Source: RUG420 sp045642465
GTDB taxonomy: Bacteria; Bacillota; Clostridia; Oscillospirales; Acutalibacteraceae
DNA length: 64,000 nt
NCBI GenBank assembly: GCA_045642465.1
Contig: JAZUIY010000015.1
Coordinates: 372,001-436,000, forward strand
Reading direction: 5' to 3'
Each line of letters opens with the position of its first letter. Positions within the stretch are counted from its first letter, which is position 1. Under the pieces are notes generated by a model. The model ran no database searches. It worked only from the letters and a program-made list of their open reading frames with translations, and was not told the origin of the DNA. Made by a program: the position numbers and the translations under genes. Shown piece by piece: positions 1 to 8,017 of the stretch.

Positions 1-2
1 AC

Positions 3-836
3 TTAAAACTCCAGCATTCCCACGCTATCTTTGTAGGGAAGTCTACCTTTAAAGATGTAGACGAATTCCTGGAAATCATGGATAAGCTCCGTGACGAAGG
101 CGTAGATGCTATGTGGGATATTTACGACCACGACATGGGCGTATCCGTTATTACCGTAGTACTGCCGCCTTGGTATATGGGTATGAGCAAGGAAGACCGG
201 GCTAAACCATTGACCAAGTTGAAACTTTGGGCTTTGATTACCGCTACATCGCTCCTCTTGGGCTTCGGATTTGACGACATTCAGGTTGCCTACATTGGAC
301 CTGGCTACGAAAAATACGAGGGCAAGACCATTGCCGAACTGGCCAAAGAATATGGCAAGTCCAAGCTGAACATGTACCTGCAGCTCTGCGAAGAATCCAA
401 CTTCAAAGGCCGTGTAAACCAGGGTCAGTACACCAACGCAGACATTATTCAGCGCTTTGAAAGAGACCCTCGCTGCCTCTACATGACCGACGCTTGGATT
501 GAAGATTTCGGTGTTCAGAACCCATCCGTTTACGACTGCTTCCCGAAGTTCCTGCAGGATTCCCTGAAGGGTACCGGGGACACCATGGAGAATACCGTTC
601 GCCGCATGACCGGTGCCACTGCTGACCGTTTCATGATCAAAGAACGCGGTTACATTAAGCCGGGCTACTTTGCAGACTTTACCATCTTCGACGAAGACGA
701 ACTGAAGACTGCCACACCAAACCAGCCAAAGGCCTTTGGCATTTCCAAGGTGTTCATTAACGGCACCCTTATTTGCGACAACAACGAACTGGACGCAGAA
801 GCCATGAAGACCTCCGGTCAGGCCATTAGCATCTAA
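3..836 (+). CDS. Amidohydrolase, N-acyl-D-amino-acid deacylase type (C-terminal part)
   Basis: The reading frame is open from the left edge of the window, so the gene is truncated at its 5' end; the Met at 78 is internal. The C-terminal section ERGYIKPGYFADFTIFD is the usual closing strand of the amidohydrolase superfamily, where the composite beta-sandwich follows the TIM barrel; COG3653-type D-aminoacylases end this way. The metal-binding His residues would lie in the missing N-terminal part, so the substrate cannot be judged. It ends just before a bidirectional terminator and converges on a TetR gene. The family assignment is fairly safe; the substrate (N-acyl-D-amino acid, hydantoin or other cyclic amide) is inference. 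Confidence 0.7.
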   Translation, partial: LKLQHSHAIFVGKSTFKDVDEFLEIMDKLRDEGVDAMWDIYDHDMGVSVITVVLPPWYMGMSKEDRAKPLTKLKLWALITATSLLLGFGFDDIQVAYIGPGYEKYEGKTIAELAKEYGKSKLNMYLQLCEESNFKGRVNQGQYTNADIIQRFERDPRCLYMTDAWIEDFGVQNPSVYDCFPKFLQDSLKGTGDTMENTVRRMTGATADRFMIKERGYIKPGYFADFTIFDEDELKTATPNQPKAFGISKVFINGTLICDNNELDAEAMKTSGQAISI

Positions 837-844
837 GTAAAAAC

Positions 845-882
845 AAAAAACCTCTTCCCCATTGGGAAGAGGTTTTCTTTTT
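845..882. terminator. Bidirectional rho-independent terminator
   Basis: The stem CCTCTTCCC/GGGAAGAGG (851-872) has A-rich sequence on its left and T-rich sequence on its right. It can therefore stop transcription of both the amidohydrolase gene and the convergent TetR gene. Confidence 0.85.
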
Positions 883-1531
883 ATCCAAGCAAGGTTTTGT
901 TTAATTGCTTTGCGGTTTGTTCCAGCCAGCTTCGTGGTAATTTATCCGGCAGGGAAACGGAGCTCCATGCCAGTCCAAGGAAGGCTTGCATGGAAGCAAT
1001 GACTTTATCACCCACGTATTCGACGTCTATTTCCGTGCCGTCTTCCAGACAGGCGTAAATGTATTCACAGGCACCGCCCATGGCAAAACGGATGGCATCT
1101 GCTATTTTGTCCTTGAATTCATTGCTTTCGTCAGCCAGGTAGTCCAGTGTCCAGCGGATAACGTCATTGATAATCATGGTGGTGTTATCCCGGTTCTGGA
1201 GAATGTCATGTTTCAGGTTTTCCATTTGGTGGTTATAAATCAGGAAGAAGAATTCCACATATCCTACGGCATAAAGTCGTTCCACCGGGTTTTCCTGATT
1301 GATATATTCGCAATTTTCTACAATGTCGGAAACCTCGTTTAATGCCAGGTTGATGAAGTCTTCAATGAAAATATCCTTTTTAGGGAAGTAATGCTGCACC
1401 AGTGAACGGGTAACCCCGGCCCGGTCAGCAATGTCGGCAAAGGAGGTGCTAGATACCCCTTTGTCGGTTAAAATGCGGAAGGCCAATTTTTCAATGCGGG
1501 TGCGCTCTTCCGTGTTCCGTGGCTTTGCCAT
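881..1531 (-). CDS. TetR/AcrR-family transcriptional regulator
   Basis: A 216-residue protein with an N-terminal TetR helix-turn-helix: FADIADRAGVTRSLVQHYF is the recognition region. The C-terminal ligand domain is variable. I chose the ATG at 1531 rather than an in-frame start ten codons upstream, because GGAGGT lies six bases before it and family members begin close to the EERTRIEKLA helix. It faces away from the mini-protein/membrane-protein pair on the right. Two copies of a 14-bp palindrome sit in that intergenic region, so it probably represses the rightward promoter. The effector is unknown. Confidence 0.9.
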   Translation of the reverse strand: MAKPRNTEERTRIEKLAFRILTDKGVSSTSFADIADRAGVTRSLVQHYFPKKDIFIEDFINLALNEVSDIVENCEYINQENPVERLYAVGYVEFFFLIYNHQMENLKHDILQNRDNTTMIINDVIRWTLDYLADESNEFKDKIADAIRFAMGGACEYIYACLEDGTEIDVEYVGDKVIASMQAFLGLAWSSVSLPDKLPRSWLEQTAKQLNKTLLG

Positions 1532-1612
1532 AACAAACCTCCAAAGATAATGTACTTCCATATTATAGCGCTATCTTACAAAAAAAGTTAGACATTTTTG
1601 GCGGGGTGAGCG

Positions 1613-1667
1613 TTGCATTTTGTTTTGGATACATGTATAGTTAAAAAGAAATGGGATACATGTATCC
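1613..1667 (+). promoter_or_regulatory. Sigma-70-type promoter overlapped by two palindromic operators
   Basis: TTGCAT (1613-1618), a 17-base spacer and TATAGT (1636-1641) form a good promoter reading rightward. The palindrome GGATACATGTATCC occurs perfectly at 1654-1667 and with two terminal mismatches at 1627-1640, where it overlaps the -10 box. The two copies are 27 bp apart centre to centre. Their symmetry and position suggest operators for the adjacent TetR protein; this is inference. Confidence 0.7.
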
Positions 1668-1695
1668 TTTGGAAATGGGAGAAAGGAGGACATTT

Positions 1696-1797
1696 ATGAG
1701 CGCAGGATTTATTGCTGGACTTGTATTTGTAGGTATTTACGGGGCTACATTTGCCGGCGTGATTTACTATATGTGGAAATATGCCTACAAAGACTAA
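1696..1797 (+). CDS. 33-aa single-helix membrane mini-protein
   Basis: A 33-residue reading frame with a strong Shine-Dalgarno (AAAGGAGG, 7 bases before ATG). It consists of one hydrophobic helix (AGFIAGLVFVGIYGATF) followed by a Tyr/Lys-rich tail. It lies 39 bp upstream of the polytopic membrane protein and is presumably co-transcribed. A similar mini-gene at 5634-5750 stands upstream of the paralogous membrane protein, which argues that it is real and acts with its neighbour, for example as a small accessory subunit. No family recognised. Confidence 0.65.
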   Translation: MSAGFIAGLVFVGIYGATFAGVIYYMWKYAYKD

Positions 1798-1836
1798 TTG
1801 AAATTAAAAAAGTTTAACTTAAAGGAGTAATTAATT

Positions 1837-2622
1837 ATGATTCCGGATATTAGTATTGCTACACTGCAAATTCCGGATGATCCACTCTATGTCTTTTTGA
1901 CTTGGTTTAGTGGTATCTTCTGGACCATTGCATACATTGTAATTATTTATCGTGGCTTTAAAGACAAGACTTGCGGCATGCCGCTGCTTGTACTTGGTTT
2001 AAACTGGGGTTGGGAATTCACCTTTGCTTTCCTGGGCACCCCATTCATTGATGCAGATTCTATGATGAACATTTCTTGGCAGTCTACTCCACAGAGAATT
2101 GTAGACGGCATGTGGTTCTTCTTTGACTGCGTTATTCTTTTCTTGAAGTTTAAGTATGGTAAGAAAGAATTTGACAAGGCTCTGCCAAACATTGGTGACA
2201 AACTGTTTTATCCGTATGTTTGCTTGATCCTGCTCATTTCCGTACTTGCTGTAATGGGTATTTCCGTTGAACTGGAAGACCATCAGGGTGCTTATGCAGC
2301 ATATCAGCAGAACATCTTTATTTCTTCCTTGTTTATTCCTATGGCTCTTCGTCATGGCAATACCGACGGTCAGTCCATGATTATTGCCATTTCCAAGTGC
2401 CTTGGTACCATTGCTCCATCTGCCATGGGCGCCATTGTAATTATGCGTTCCTACGGTGTAGGCATTGACCAGTTCCTGATTCTTGGCTTCATGCCGTACA
2501 TGAAATTACTCATCTGCTGCTGCTTGATGTTCGACGTAGCTTACATCATTTTGCTCTACAGAATGTTCAAAAAAGAAGGCAAGAATCCATGGACTCGCAA
2601 GCCTTTGGACGCTGCCAAATAA
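1837..2622 (+). CDS. Seven-helix membrane protein resembling transmembrane terpene cyclases
   Basis: A 261-residue protein with about seven hydrophobic segments. Conserved-looking elements are YRGFKDKTCGMPLLVLGLN followed by WE in the second/third helix, GQSMIIAISKCLGT in the middle, and MFDVAYIILLYRMF in the last helix. The acidic residues in helices 2-3 (WE) and 7 (FD) recall the Glu/Asp pair of Pyr4-type integral-membrane terpene cyclases, and many bacterial proteins with this pattern carry that label. Function here is unproven; a transporter or sensor is possible. A close paralogue lies at 4770-5600 in opposite orientation, and both follow a mini-protein gene. Expression is probably controlled by the TetR at 881-1531. 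Confidence 0.55.
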   Translation: MIPDISIATLQIPDDPLYVFLTWFSGIFWTIAYIVIIYRGFKDKTCGMPLLVLGLNWGWEFTFAFLGTPFIDADSMMNISWQSTPQRIVDGMWFFFDCVILFLKFKYGKKEFDKALPNIGDKLFYPYVCLILLISVLAVMGISVELEDHQGAYAAYQQNIFISSLFIPMALRHGNTDGQSMIIAISKCLGTIAPSAMGAIVIMRSYGVGIDQFLILGFMPYMKLLICCCLMFDVAYIILLYRMFKKEGKNPWTRKPLDAAK

Positions 2623-2666
2623 GTATATTCGTACATTGAAATTAATCTCCCATTCTTTTTTAGCAA

Positions 2667-2699
2667 AGAGAGCTCCGTGTTAGAACGGGGCTCTTTTTC
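2667..2699 (+). terminator. Rho-independent terminator
   Basis: The stem AGAGCTCCGT/ACGGGGCTCT (one G-T pair) is followed by a T-run. It ends the mini-protein/membrane-protein operon before the htpG promoter. Confidence 0.8.
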
Positions 2700-2711
2700 T
2701 TGGCTTTTTGG

Positions 2712-2769
2712 TTGACTAAAATTGGGCACGTGCTATAATAAATTAGCACTCTTCAGAAAAGAGTGCTAA
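2712..2769 (+). promoter_or_regulatory. htpG promoter with CIRCE operator
   Basis: TTGACT (2712-2717), a 16-base spacer and TATAAT (2734-2739) precede a perfect CIRCE inverted repeat, TTAGCACTC-N9-GAGTGCTAA (2743-2769). CIRCE is the binding site of the heat-shock repressor HrcA, so htpG here belongs to the HrcA regulon. In Bacillus subtilis htpG is not CIRCE-controlled. Confidence 0.95.
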
Positions 2770-2791
2770 TTTTGAAAAGAGGTGTGCCATT

Positions 2792-4705
2792 ATGGCAAAG
2801 AAACAGTTCAAAGCAGAGTCCAAACGTCTGCTTGACCTGATGATCAACTCCATTTATACCAACAAGGAAATCTTTTTACGTGAACTTATTTCCAACGCAA
2901 GTGACGCAGAAGATAAACTTTATTATAAGACCCTGTCTGAGGGCATCAGCGGCCTGTCCCGTGGGGACTTTGGCATTACCATTACCTTGGACAAAGAAAA
3001 CCGAAAGATGACCATTTCCGATAACGGGATTGGCATGACCAAGGAAGAATTGGATGGCAACTTGGGTACCATTGCAAAGAGTGGTTCCAAGCTCTTTAAA
3101 GAGGGTACCGATGAAGACGACCAGAATGCAGAAGACATTGATATCATTGGTCAGTTCGGTGTAGGCTTTTACTCCGCTTTCATGGTAGCCGATACTGTAG
3201 AGGTTACTAGTAAGGCCTTTGGCTCTGACGAAGCTTGGATGTGGAAATCTTCCGGCGCAGACGGTTATACCCTGACCCAGACGGAAAAGGATGGCCACGG
3301 TACCGACATTGTCATTACCTTGAAGCCGGATACTGATGATGAATACTACAGCATGTATCTGGAAGAATATGCGGTTGCCGGTTTGGTAAAGAAGTATTCG
3401 GATTACATCCGCTACCCAATTCAAATGGAAATGACGTCCGAAGAACCGGTGGAAGGGGAAACCGAAGAAGATGGTTCTCCAAAATATGTGGAAACCAAAA
3501 AGATGGAAACCCTGAACACCATGGCGCCTATCTGGAAGAAGAATAAAAACGAAGTTTCTGAAGAAGACTACAACAATTTCTACATGCAGAACTTCTTTGA
3601 CTACAACCCGCCAATGAAGGTCATCCACAGTTCCACCGAAGGGGCTGCCACTTACAATGCTTTGCTCTACATTCCGGGAAAAGCACCAATGGACCTTTAT
3701 TCCAAGGAATACGAACGGGGCCTGAAGCTCTACGCTTCCGGTGTCCTGATTATGGACTGCTGTAAGGACCTTCTGCCAGACTACTTTGGCTTTGTAAAGG
3801 GCTTGGTAGACAGTGAAGACTTGTCCCTCAACATTTCCCGTGAAATGCTGCAGCAGGACCGTCAGCTTCAGGTTATTGCTCGGAACTTAGAAAAGAAAAT
3901 CAAGTCAGAACTTCTGAAAATGCTTCGCAACGACAGAGAACAGTACGAAGCCTTCTGGAAAGAATTCGGCATGAATATCAAATACGGTACCTATGCTGAC
4001 TACGGTCAGCATGCGGAACTGCTGAAGGACCTTCTTTTGTTCTGCTCTTCCTTCACCAAAGGTTATGTTACCTTGGACGAATATGTAGAACGCATGAAAG
4101 AAGACCAGAAGTATATTTACTATGCCTGCGGTGACAGCATGGAACAGATTGCTTCCTTACCACAGGTAGAAATGGTGGCCGACAAGGGCTATGAAATTCT
4201 CTACTTCACGGAATCCGTAGACGAGTTTGCCATTAAGATGATGTATGCCGGTTACGAAGGCAAAGAATTCCGCTCCGTTTCCGACGACGATTTGGGCTTT
4301 GATGCCGGCGAAAAGGAAGCCGCAGAAAAGCAAAACGAGGAAAACAAAGAATTCTTTGATTTCTTAAAGGAAGCCCTTGGCGGCAAGGCTACTGCCGTAA
4401 AGGCCTCTGCCCGTCTGAAGAACGCACCTGCCTGCATTTCCGCAGAAGGCGGCATTTCCCTAGAAATGGAAAAGATGCTGGCTATGCAGGTGAATGCGGC
4501 AGACCGCTTAAAGGCACAAAAGGTACTGGAACTTAATGTGGACCATGACATTTTTGCCAAGATGAAGGCCTTCTACGAAGTAGGAGACAAGGACCTTGCA
4601 TCTACATACGTCAACCTGCTCTTTGATCAGGCACTGCTCTTAGAAGGCATTGCACCGGAAAACCCGGCTGACTTTGCAGGCAAGATTTTGGAATTGATGA
4701 AATAA
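2792..4705 (+). CDS. htpG: Hsp90-family chaperone HtpG
   Basis: 637 residues, full length for bacterial Hsp90. The N-terminal GHKL ATPase domain shows the ATP-lid and Mg-binding motifs LISNASDA, DNGIGMT and GQFGVGFYSAF. The middle domain carries the conserved LNISREMLQQ catalytic-loop region (R for ATP gamma-phosphate contact), followed by a dimerisation domain without the eukaryotic MEEVD tail. It acts in cytosolic protein folding under stress. GAGGTG precedes the ATG by seven bases. It forms a single-gene transcription unit with CIRCE upstream and a terminator downstream. The motif usually written SNASDALDKLRY reads SNASDAEDKLYY here, a small deviation. Confidence 0.97.
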   Translation: MAKKQFKAESKRLLDLMINSIYTNKEIFLRELISNASDAEDKLYYKTLSEGISGLSRGDFGITITLDKENRKMTISDNGIGMTKEELDGNLGTIAKSGSKLFKEGTDEDDQNAEDIDIIGQFGVGFYSAFMVADTVEVTSKAFGSDEAWMWKSSGADGYTLTQTEKDGHGTDIVITLKPDTDDEYYSMYLEEYAVAGLVKKYSDYIRYPIQMEMTSEEPVEGETEEDGSPKYVETKKMETLNTMAPIWKKNKNEVSEEDYNNFYMQNFFDYNPPMKVIHSSTEGAATYNALLYIPGKAPMDLYSKEYERGLKLYASGVLIMDCCKDLLPDYFGFVKGLVDSEDLSLNISREMLQQDRQLQVIARNLEKKIKSELLKMLRNDREQYEAFWKEFGMNIKYGTYADYGQHAELLKDLLLFCSSFTKGYVTLDEYVERMKEDQKYIYYACGDSMEQIASLPQVEMVADKGYEILYFTESVDEFAIKMMYAGYEGKEFRSVSDDDLGFDAGEKEAAEKQNEENKEFFDFLKEALGGKATAVKASARLKNAPACISAEGGISLEMEKMLAMQVNAADRLKAQKVLELNVDHDIFAKMKAFYEVGDKDLASTYVNLLFDQALLLEGIAPENPADFAGKILELMK

Positions 4706-4712
4706 GAAAAAA

Positions 4713-4746
4713 GGAAAGCCCTCCGGCCGTGGCCGGGGGCTTTTTT
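4713..4746 (+). terminator. Rho-independent terminator after htpG
   Basis: The GC-rich stem AAGCCCTCCGGCC/GGCCGGGGGCTT is followed by six Ts. The A-run on the left may also let it serve the convergent membrane-protein gene weakly. Confidence 0.85.
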
Positions 4747-4769
4747 ATGTTAGTTACTTATTTTCGAAG

Positions 4770-5600
4770 TTAAGCCTCTTCCTTAGCTGCAGGAGCCGGG
4801 TTCAGTGGCTTGCGGGTCCAAGGGTTCTTGCCTTCCTTCTTGAAGAGCTTGTAAAGGGAGATGATGTAAATCAGGTCGAATACCAAGCAGCAGAATACCA
4901 ACATCTTCATGTATGGCATCCAGGAGAAGAGTAAGAACTGGTTCAAAGTAATGCCATATTCAACAATGCAAACGATTGCGCCCATTACGGATGGAGCAAC
5001 GGTGCCGAGGCACTTGAAGATGGCAATATACATGGACTGTCCATCGGTGCTGCCTTTACGGAGCATCATCGGAATGAACAAGGAAGAAATGAAGATGTTC
5101 TGCTGATAAGCAGCGTATGCGCCCTGGTGGTCATCCAATTCAACGGAAATGGAAATAACTGCCATGAAGGATACGAAGACAATCAGTACAACATATGGAA
5201 TAAACAATCTGTTAGAGAAGCCAGGCAGGGCCTTGTTGTATTCGTCACGGCCATACTTAAACTTCAGATACAGGATAACGCAGTCGAAAATGAACCAAAC
5301 AGCGTTTACCCAACGCTGCGGGGTTGCCTGCCAAGATACGCAGAGCGGATTTCCCATGTGGAAGAACGGTTCGCCCATGAAAGCGAAGATGAATTCCCAG
5401 GAAATGTTCAGGCCAAGAACGAGAAGTGGCATACCACAGGTCTTATCCTTGAAACCACGGTAAATGATATTGATGTAGGCAGCGGTCCAGAAAATGCCGC
5501 TGACCAAGGTGAGAATGGTGAAAATTGGCGCATCCGGAACAACCAGACCGGCAATTGACACTTCTGGAATCTCATTGGTGATTTTAAAAATGTCCATCAT
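4770..5600 (-). CDS. Seven-helix membrane protein, paralogue of the 1837-2622 product
   Basis: 276 residues with the same layout as the protein at 1837-2622. The shared blocks are YRGFKDKTCGMPLLVLGLN, VSWQATPQR/SWQSTPQR, ISVELDDHQGAYAAYQQN, GQSMYIAIFKCLGTVAPS and KKEGKNPWTRKPL. The putative acidic pair (WE in an early helix, FD in the last) is also kept. It is longer by an N-terminal extension and an Ala/Glu-rich tail. AGGAG lies nine bases before the first of two adjacent ATGs. It is preceded by its own mini-protein gene (5634-5750). The paralogue pair probably arose by duplication and may act on related substrates; the terpene cyclase-like call is tentative. Confidence 0.55.
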   Translation of the reverse strand: MMDIFKITNEIPEVSIAGLVVPDAPIFTILTLVSGIFWTAAYINIIYRGFKDKTCGMPLLVLGLNISWEFIFAFMGEPFFHMGNPLCVSWQATPQRWVNAVWFIFDCVILYLKFKYGRDEYNKALPGFSNRLFIPYVVLIVFVSFMAVISISVELDDHQGAYAAYQQNIFISSLFIPMMLRKGSTDGQSMYIAIFKCLGTVAPSVMGAIVCIVEYGITLNQFLLFSWMPYMKMLVFCCLVFDLIYIISLYKLFKKEGKNPWTRKPLNPAPAAKEEA

Positions 5601-5633
5601 AATGTTTTTCTCCTATTTCGATTTTTTAGATGA

Positions 5634-5750
5634 TTACTTCTTTGGGATAAAGTCTTCCATTGCGTACTTTACTGTCAAAATTAACGCAATAATTAAAACG
5701 ATGATGAAAGACAACCCAACCGGTGCACCTAACAAGTATTCGATTAACAT
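5634..5750 (-). CDS. 38-aa single-helix membrane mini-protein
   Basis: Start codon at 5750 with a strong GGAAAGGAGG Shine-Dalgarno. The 38-residue product has one helix (GLSFIIVLIIALILTVKYA) and a charged C-terminal end (MEDFIPKK). It lies 33 bp upstream of the polytopic protein gene and is probably co-translated with it. It has little sequence similarity to the 33-aa protein at 1696-1797 but the same position and topology, suggesting a paired small subunit. Family unknown. Confidence 0.6.
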   Translation of the reverse strand: MLIEYLLGAPVGLSFIIVLIIALILTVKYAMEDFIPKK

Positions 5751-5797
5751 GAAATGCCTCCTTTCCTGCTTTTTCATGTGCAAAAAAACATGCAAAT

Positions 5798-5826
5798 TCA
5801 TTCTATGCCCCCCAAAACAAGCATTC
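5798..5826 (-). promoter_or_regulatory. Promoter for the mini-protein/membrane-protein pair
   Basis: Read on the minus strand, TTGAAT (5826-5821), a 17-base spacer and TAGAAT (5803-5798) stand about 48 bases before the mini-protein start. The GGATACATGTATCC palindrome of the other pair is absent here, so the two pairs are probably regulated differently. The rest of 5827-6032 shows only a short CTTTCG/CGAAAG hairpin at 5886-5902 and no clear promoter for ssb. Confidence 0.5.
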
Positions 5827-6032
5827 AATGTGTAAAAGGAACAAGAAAACGTACAGTTTTTTGGTTGAGGAAGAGTTGCCCTTATCTTTCGCCAGACGAA
5901 AGAGGAGCAGAAAGATAATCCTCAAGATTTACCGCCTAAAGCTGATTTTCGACCTTTCGTTCCAAACCCCTTTCCAAAGGAAAACAATGTGGATATCTTG
6001 GGGACAGATTATTTAGGAAAAGGAGAATCCAA

Positions 6033-6332
6033 ATGAAAAATATTATTATATCCGGCCGTTTGGTTGCCGATCCAAACGTAAGCCAAGTAGGCGAAAAAAA
6101 CACGAAGGTGGCCAACTTCCGCATTGCCAACAACGACGGAGACAAGGATAACGGGGAATTCTATGACGTAAAAGCCTGGGAATATCTGGCTGAGTTTTCC
6201 GAAAACTACCTAAAAAAAGGCGTGAAGATTTTGATCCAAGGCAGCTTCAACAACGAAGGCTACCAGGACAAAGAGGGGAAAAACAAAACCCATTTCTCCA
6301 TTACCGCCCAAAAGATTGAGTTTTTGCAGTAA
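6033..6332 (+). CDS. Short single-stranded DNA-binding protein (SSB-like OB fold)
   Basis: 99 residues covering a single OB fold: IISGRLVADPN opens strand 1, and VANFRIANND, FYDVKAWEYLAE and VLIQGSF-type strands follow in SSB order. The usual flexible tail and acidic DDDIPF-like tip are missing, so it should bind ssDNA but not recruit partners the way the main SSB does. It is likely a secondary SSB. AAAGGAG precedes the start by eight bases. No rpsF or rpsR flanks it, unlike the main ssb gene of Firmicutes. Confidence 0.85.
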   Translation: MKNIIISGRLVADPNVSQVGEKNTKVANFRIANNDGDKDNGEFYDVKAWEYLAEFSENYLKKGVKILIQGSFNNEGYQDKEGKNKTHFSITAQKIEFLQ

Positions 6333-6472
6333 GCGAATCAGCGGTGGCAGGGAGGAGGGATTCCATGTCCACATACCCCAAAAGCCACAAGAAATCAACC
6401 AGCACGAGAAAATGAATCTTTCCATGCGAACGCCTTTTTGTCACCGCTTTTTCTTAGAAAGGAGTTTCCTTT

Positions 6473-7999
6473 ATGAAAGGTTTAAACAGCCCAAAGAAGC
6501 GCCTGTTGGCGGTGCTGATGGTGCTGGCCCTGGTTGCCGGTACCCTCGGCGGGGCGGTTTATGCGGAGGGCATTGTCAGTGGTGAAAATGCCTACGTAAA
6601 TATAACAAAGTATTGTACAGAAGGCGCCTCGGGTGCCTCTGACAGTTCCAGTGGCGGTACCTACGTGTACACCATGCATGATGGTCAGCGCACCTACATG
6701 CGCATGATGTATTTGTCGGATTCTAACGAAGCCGGTGCCAAAGCCCGCACCGACAAAGACGGCAATCCAATTTGGGTGTACTGCATTGACTTCGGTACCG
6801 CCATTGAGTCCTACAATCAGCGCACCGCCGAAAAGCTGGAAGAGACGTCCCTTTGGAAGTCTCTTTCCCAGGGCCAGCAACTGGGCATTACCTTAGCCAC
6901 CATGTATGGCTGCCCAATTTCCACCTTGGGCACCTCGGTGGCAGACGCCTATGCCGCAACCCAAGTGGTGGTGTGGGAATACCAGACCGGCATCCGCACC
7001 AGTCCGGAGGACAATGAAACCCACGGGGTAACCTACCGGAACAAGACCCTGCCGGCCAATTACTTCTCCTCCGTCTTGGAGGGAAAGGCAGGAAAAACTG
7101 CCTATGACAATTTAAACGCTCTGATTCGTTCTCATACCGTAAAGCCAAGTTTCTCCGAGCAAACCGTCACGTTACCGTATGTGGCAGATAAGGACCAATA
7201 CGAAGTCACCTTGACAGATAAGAACCAGGTTCTATCTTCCTATGCGGTAACGTCCGGAGAAAAGGCTTTAAAGATTTCTCAGGATGGGGACAAATTGACC
7301 TTAACTTCCAAAGACCCTATTGAAAAGGTGGAACTGACCCTGACCCGGAAGATTCCGAAACTGACTTCTCAGTCCTTCCTGGCACTTTCTGCCAAAGAAG
7401 GTCAGTCTACGGTAGTGGGCCAAGCCACCAATGAAGTGGAAACCCGGGCAACGGTAAAAACCGGTGCCAAGCCGGAACCACCAAGCACCGAGCCAAGTAC
7501 GGAACCAAGTACCGAACCGAGCACAGAACCGAGTACCGAACCAAGCACGGAACCAAGCACGGAACCAAGTACAGAACCAAGCACTGAGCCGAGCACAGAA
7601 CCGAGCACGGAGCCGAGCACGGAACCGAGCACCGAGCCGAGTACCGAACCAAGCACGGAACCGAGTACTGAACCGGTTACCGAAGAACCGAGCACCGAGC
7701 CGGTGACAGAAGAGCCAAGTACGGAGCCGACCACCGAGCCGACGACAGAACCGACAACCGAACCGACGACAGTGCCTACCACAATGCCAACCACAGAACC
7801 GACAACCATGCCGACCACGGGAAGTGCAAAGATTGTGGAGCGGGTAACGGTAACTCAGGTGGTGACCAAAGTGGTGGAAAAAACCAATACGGTTTACACG
7901 GCGGACACCAAGAAAATTGTACCTCTGGTGGCTACGAGTTTGGTGGGCGTTATCGGCCTAATTGTCATTGAAAAGAAACGAAAAGAAATGGAAGACTAG
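6473..7999 (+). CDS. Thioester-domain surface protein with Ser-Thr-Glu-Pro repeat stalk
   Basis: 508 residues. A signal peptide (KKRLLAVLMVLALVAGTLGG, cleavage near VYAEG) is followed by a thioester (TED/TIE) domain. WVYCIDFGTAIE supplies the Cys and ATQVVVWEYQTG the Gln of the Cys-Gln thioester, as in Gram-positive adhesins that bind host or surface amines covalently. After a beta-rich segment comes a stalk of about 25 tetrapeptide repeats (STEP, then TTEP), and finally a membrane helix, VPLVATSLVGVIGLIVI, with a KKRK stop. There is no LPXTG directly before the helix; an MPTTG lies about 35 residues earlier. It therefore looks membrane-anchored rather than sortase-linked. The strong AAAGGAG RBS supports the start. 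Confidence 0.8.
   Translation: MKGLNSPKKRLLAVLMVLALVAGTLGGAVYAEGIVSGENAYVNITKYCTEGASGASDSSSGGTYVYTMHDGQRTYMRMMYLSDSNEAGAKARTDKDGNPIWVYCIDFGTAIESYNQRTAEKLEETSLWKSLSQGQQLGITLATMYGCPISTLGTSVADAYAATQVVVWEYQTGIRTSPEDNETHGVTYRNKTLPANYFSSVLEGKAGKTAYDNLNALIRSHTVKPSFSEQTVTLPYVADKDQYEVTLTDKNQVLSSYAVTSGEKALKISQDGDKLTLTSKDPIEKVELTLTRKIPKLTSQSFLALSAKEGQSTVVGQATNEVETRATVKTGAKPEPPSTEPSTEPSTEPSTEPSTEPSTEPSTEPSTEPSTEPSTEPSTEPSTEPSTEPSTEPSTEPSTEPVTEEPSTEPVTEEPSTEPTTEPTTEPTTEPTTVPTTMPTTEPTTMPTTGSAKIVERVTVTQVVTKVVEKTNTVYTADTKKIVPLVATSLVGVIGLIVIEKKRKEMED
7484..7815 (+). repeat. In-frame 12-bp tandem repeats coding STEP/TTEP
   Basis: Degenerate 12-bp units (AGYACNGARCCR) repeat about 25 times within the adhesin gene, interrupted twice by VTEEP variants. 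Synonymous variation between units shows the array is not freshly expanded. Copy number could vary by slippage, changing stalk length. Confidence 0.9.
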
Positions 8000-8017
8000 G
8001 AAACCCGTTCCCCTTGG

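Noticed and set aside
6364..6414. 16-codon frame with GGAGGAGGG upstream between ssb and the adhesin gene
   Set aside because: The ribosome site is good, but the product (MSTYPKSHKKSTSTRK) is too short and without recognisable features; no second example supports it.
7402..7818. Long open frames on the minus strand and in other frames across the STEP repeats
   Set aside because: They are by-products of the 12-bp repeat, which is open in several frames; they have no ribosome site and low-complexity products (VLGS repeats).
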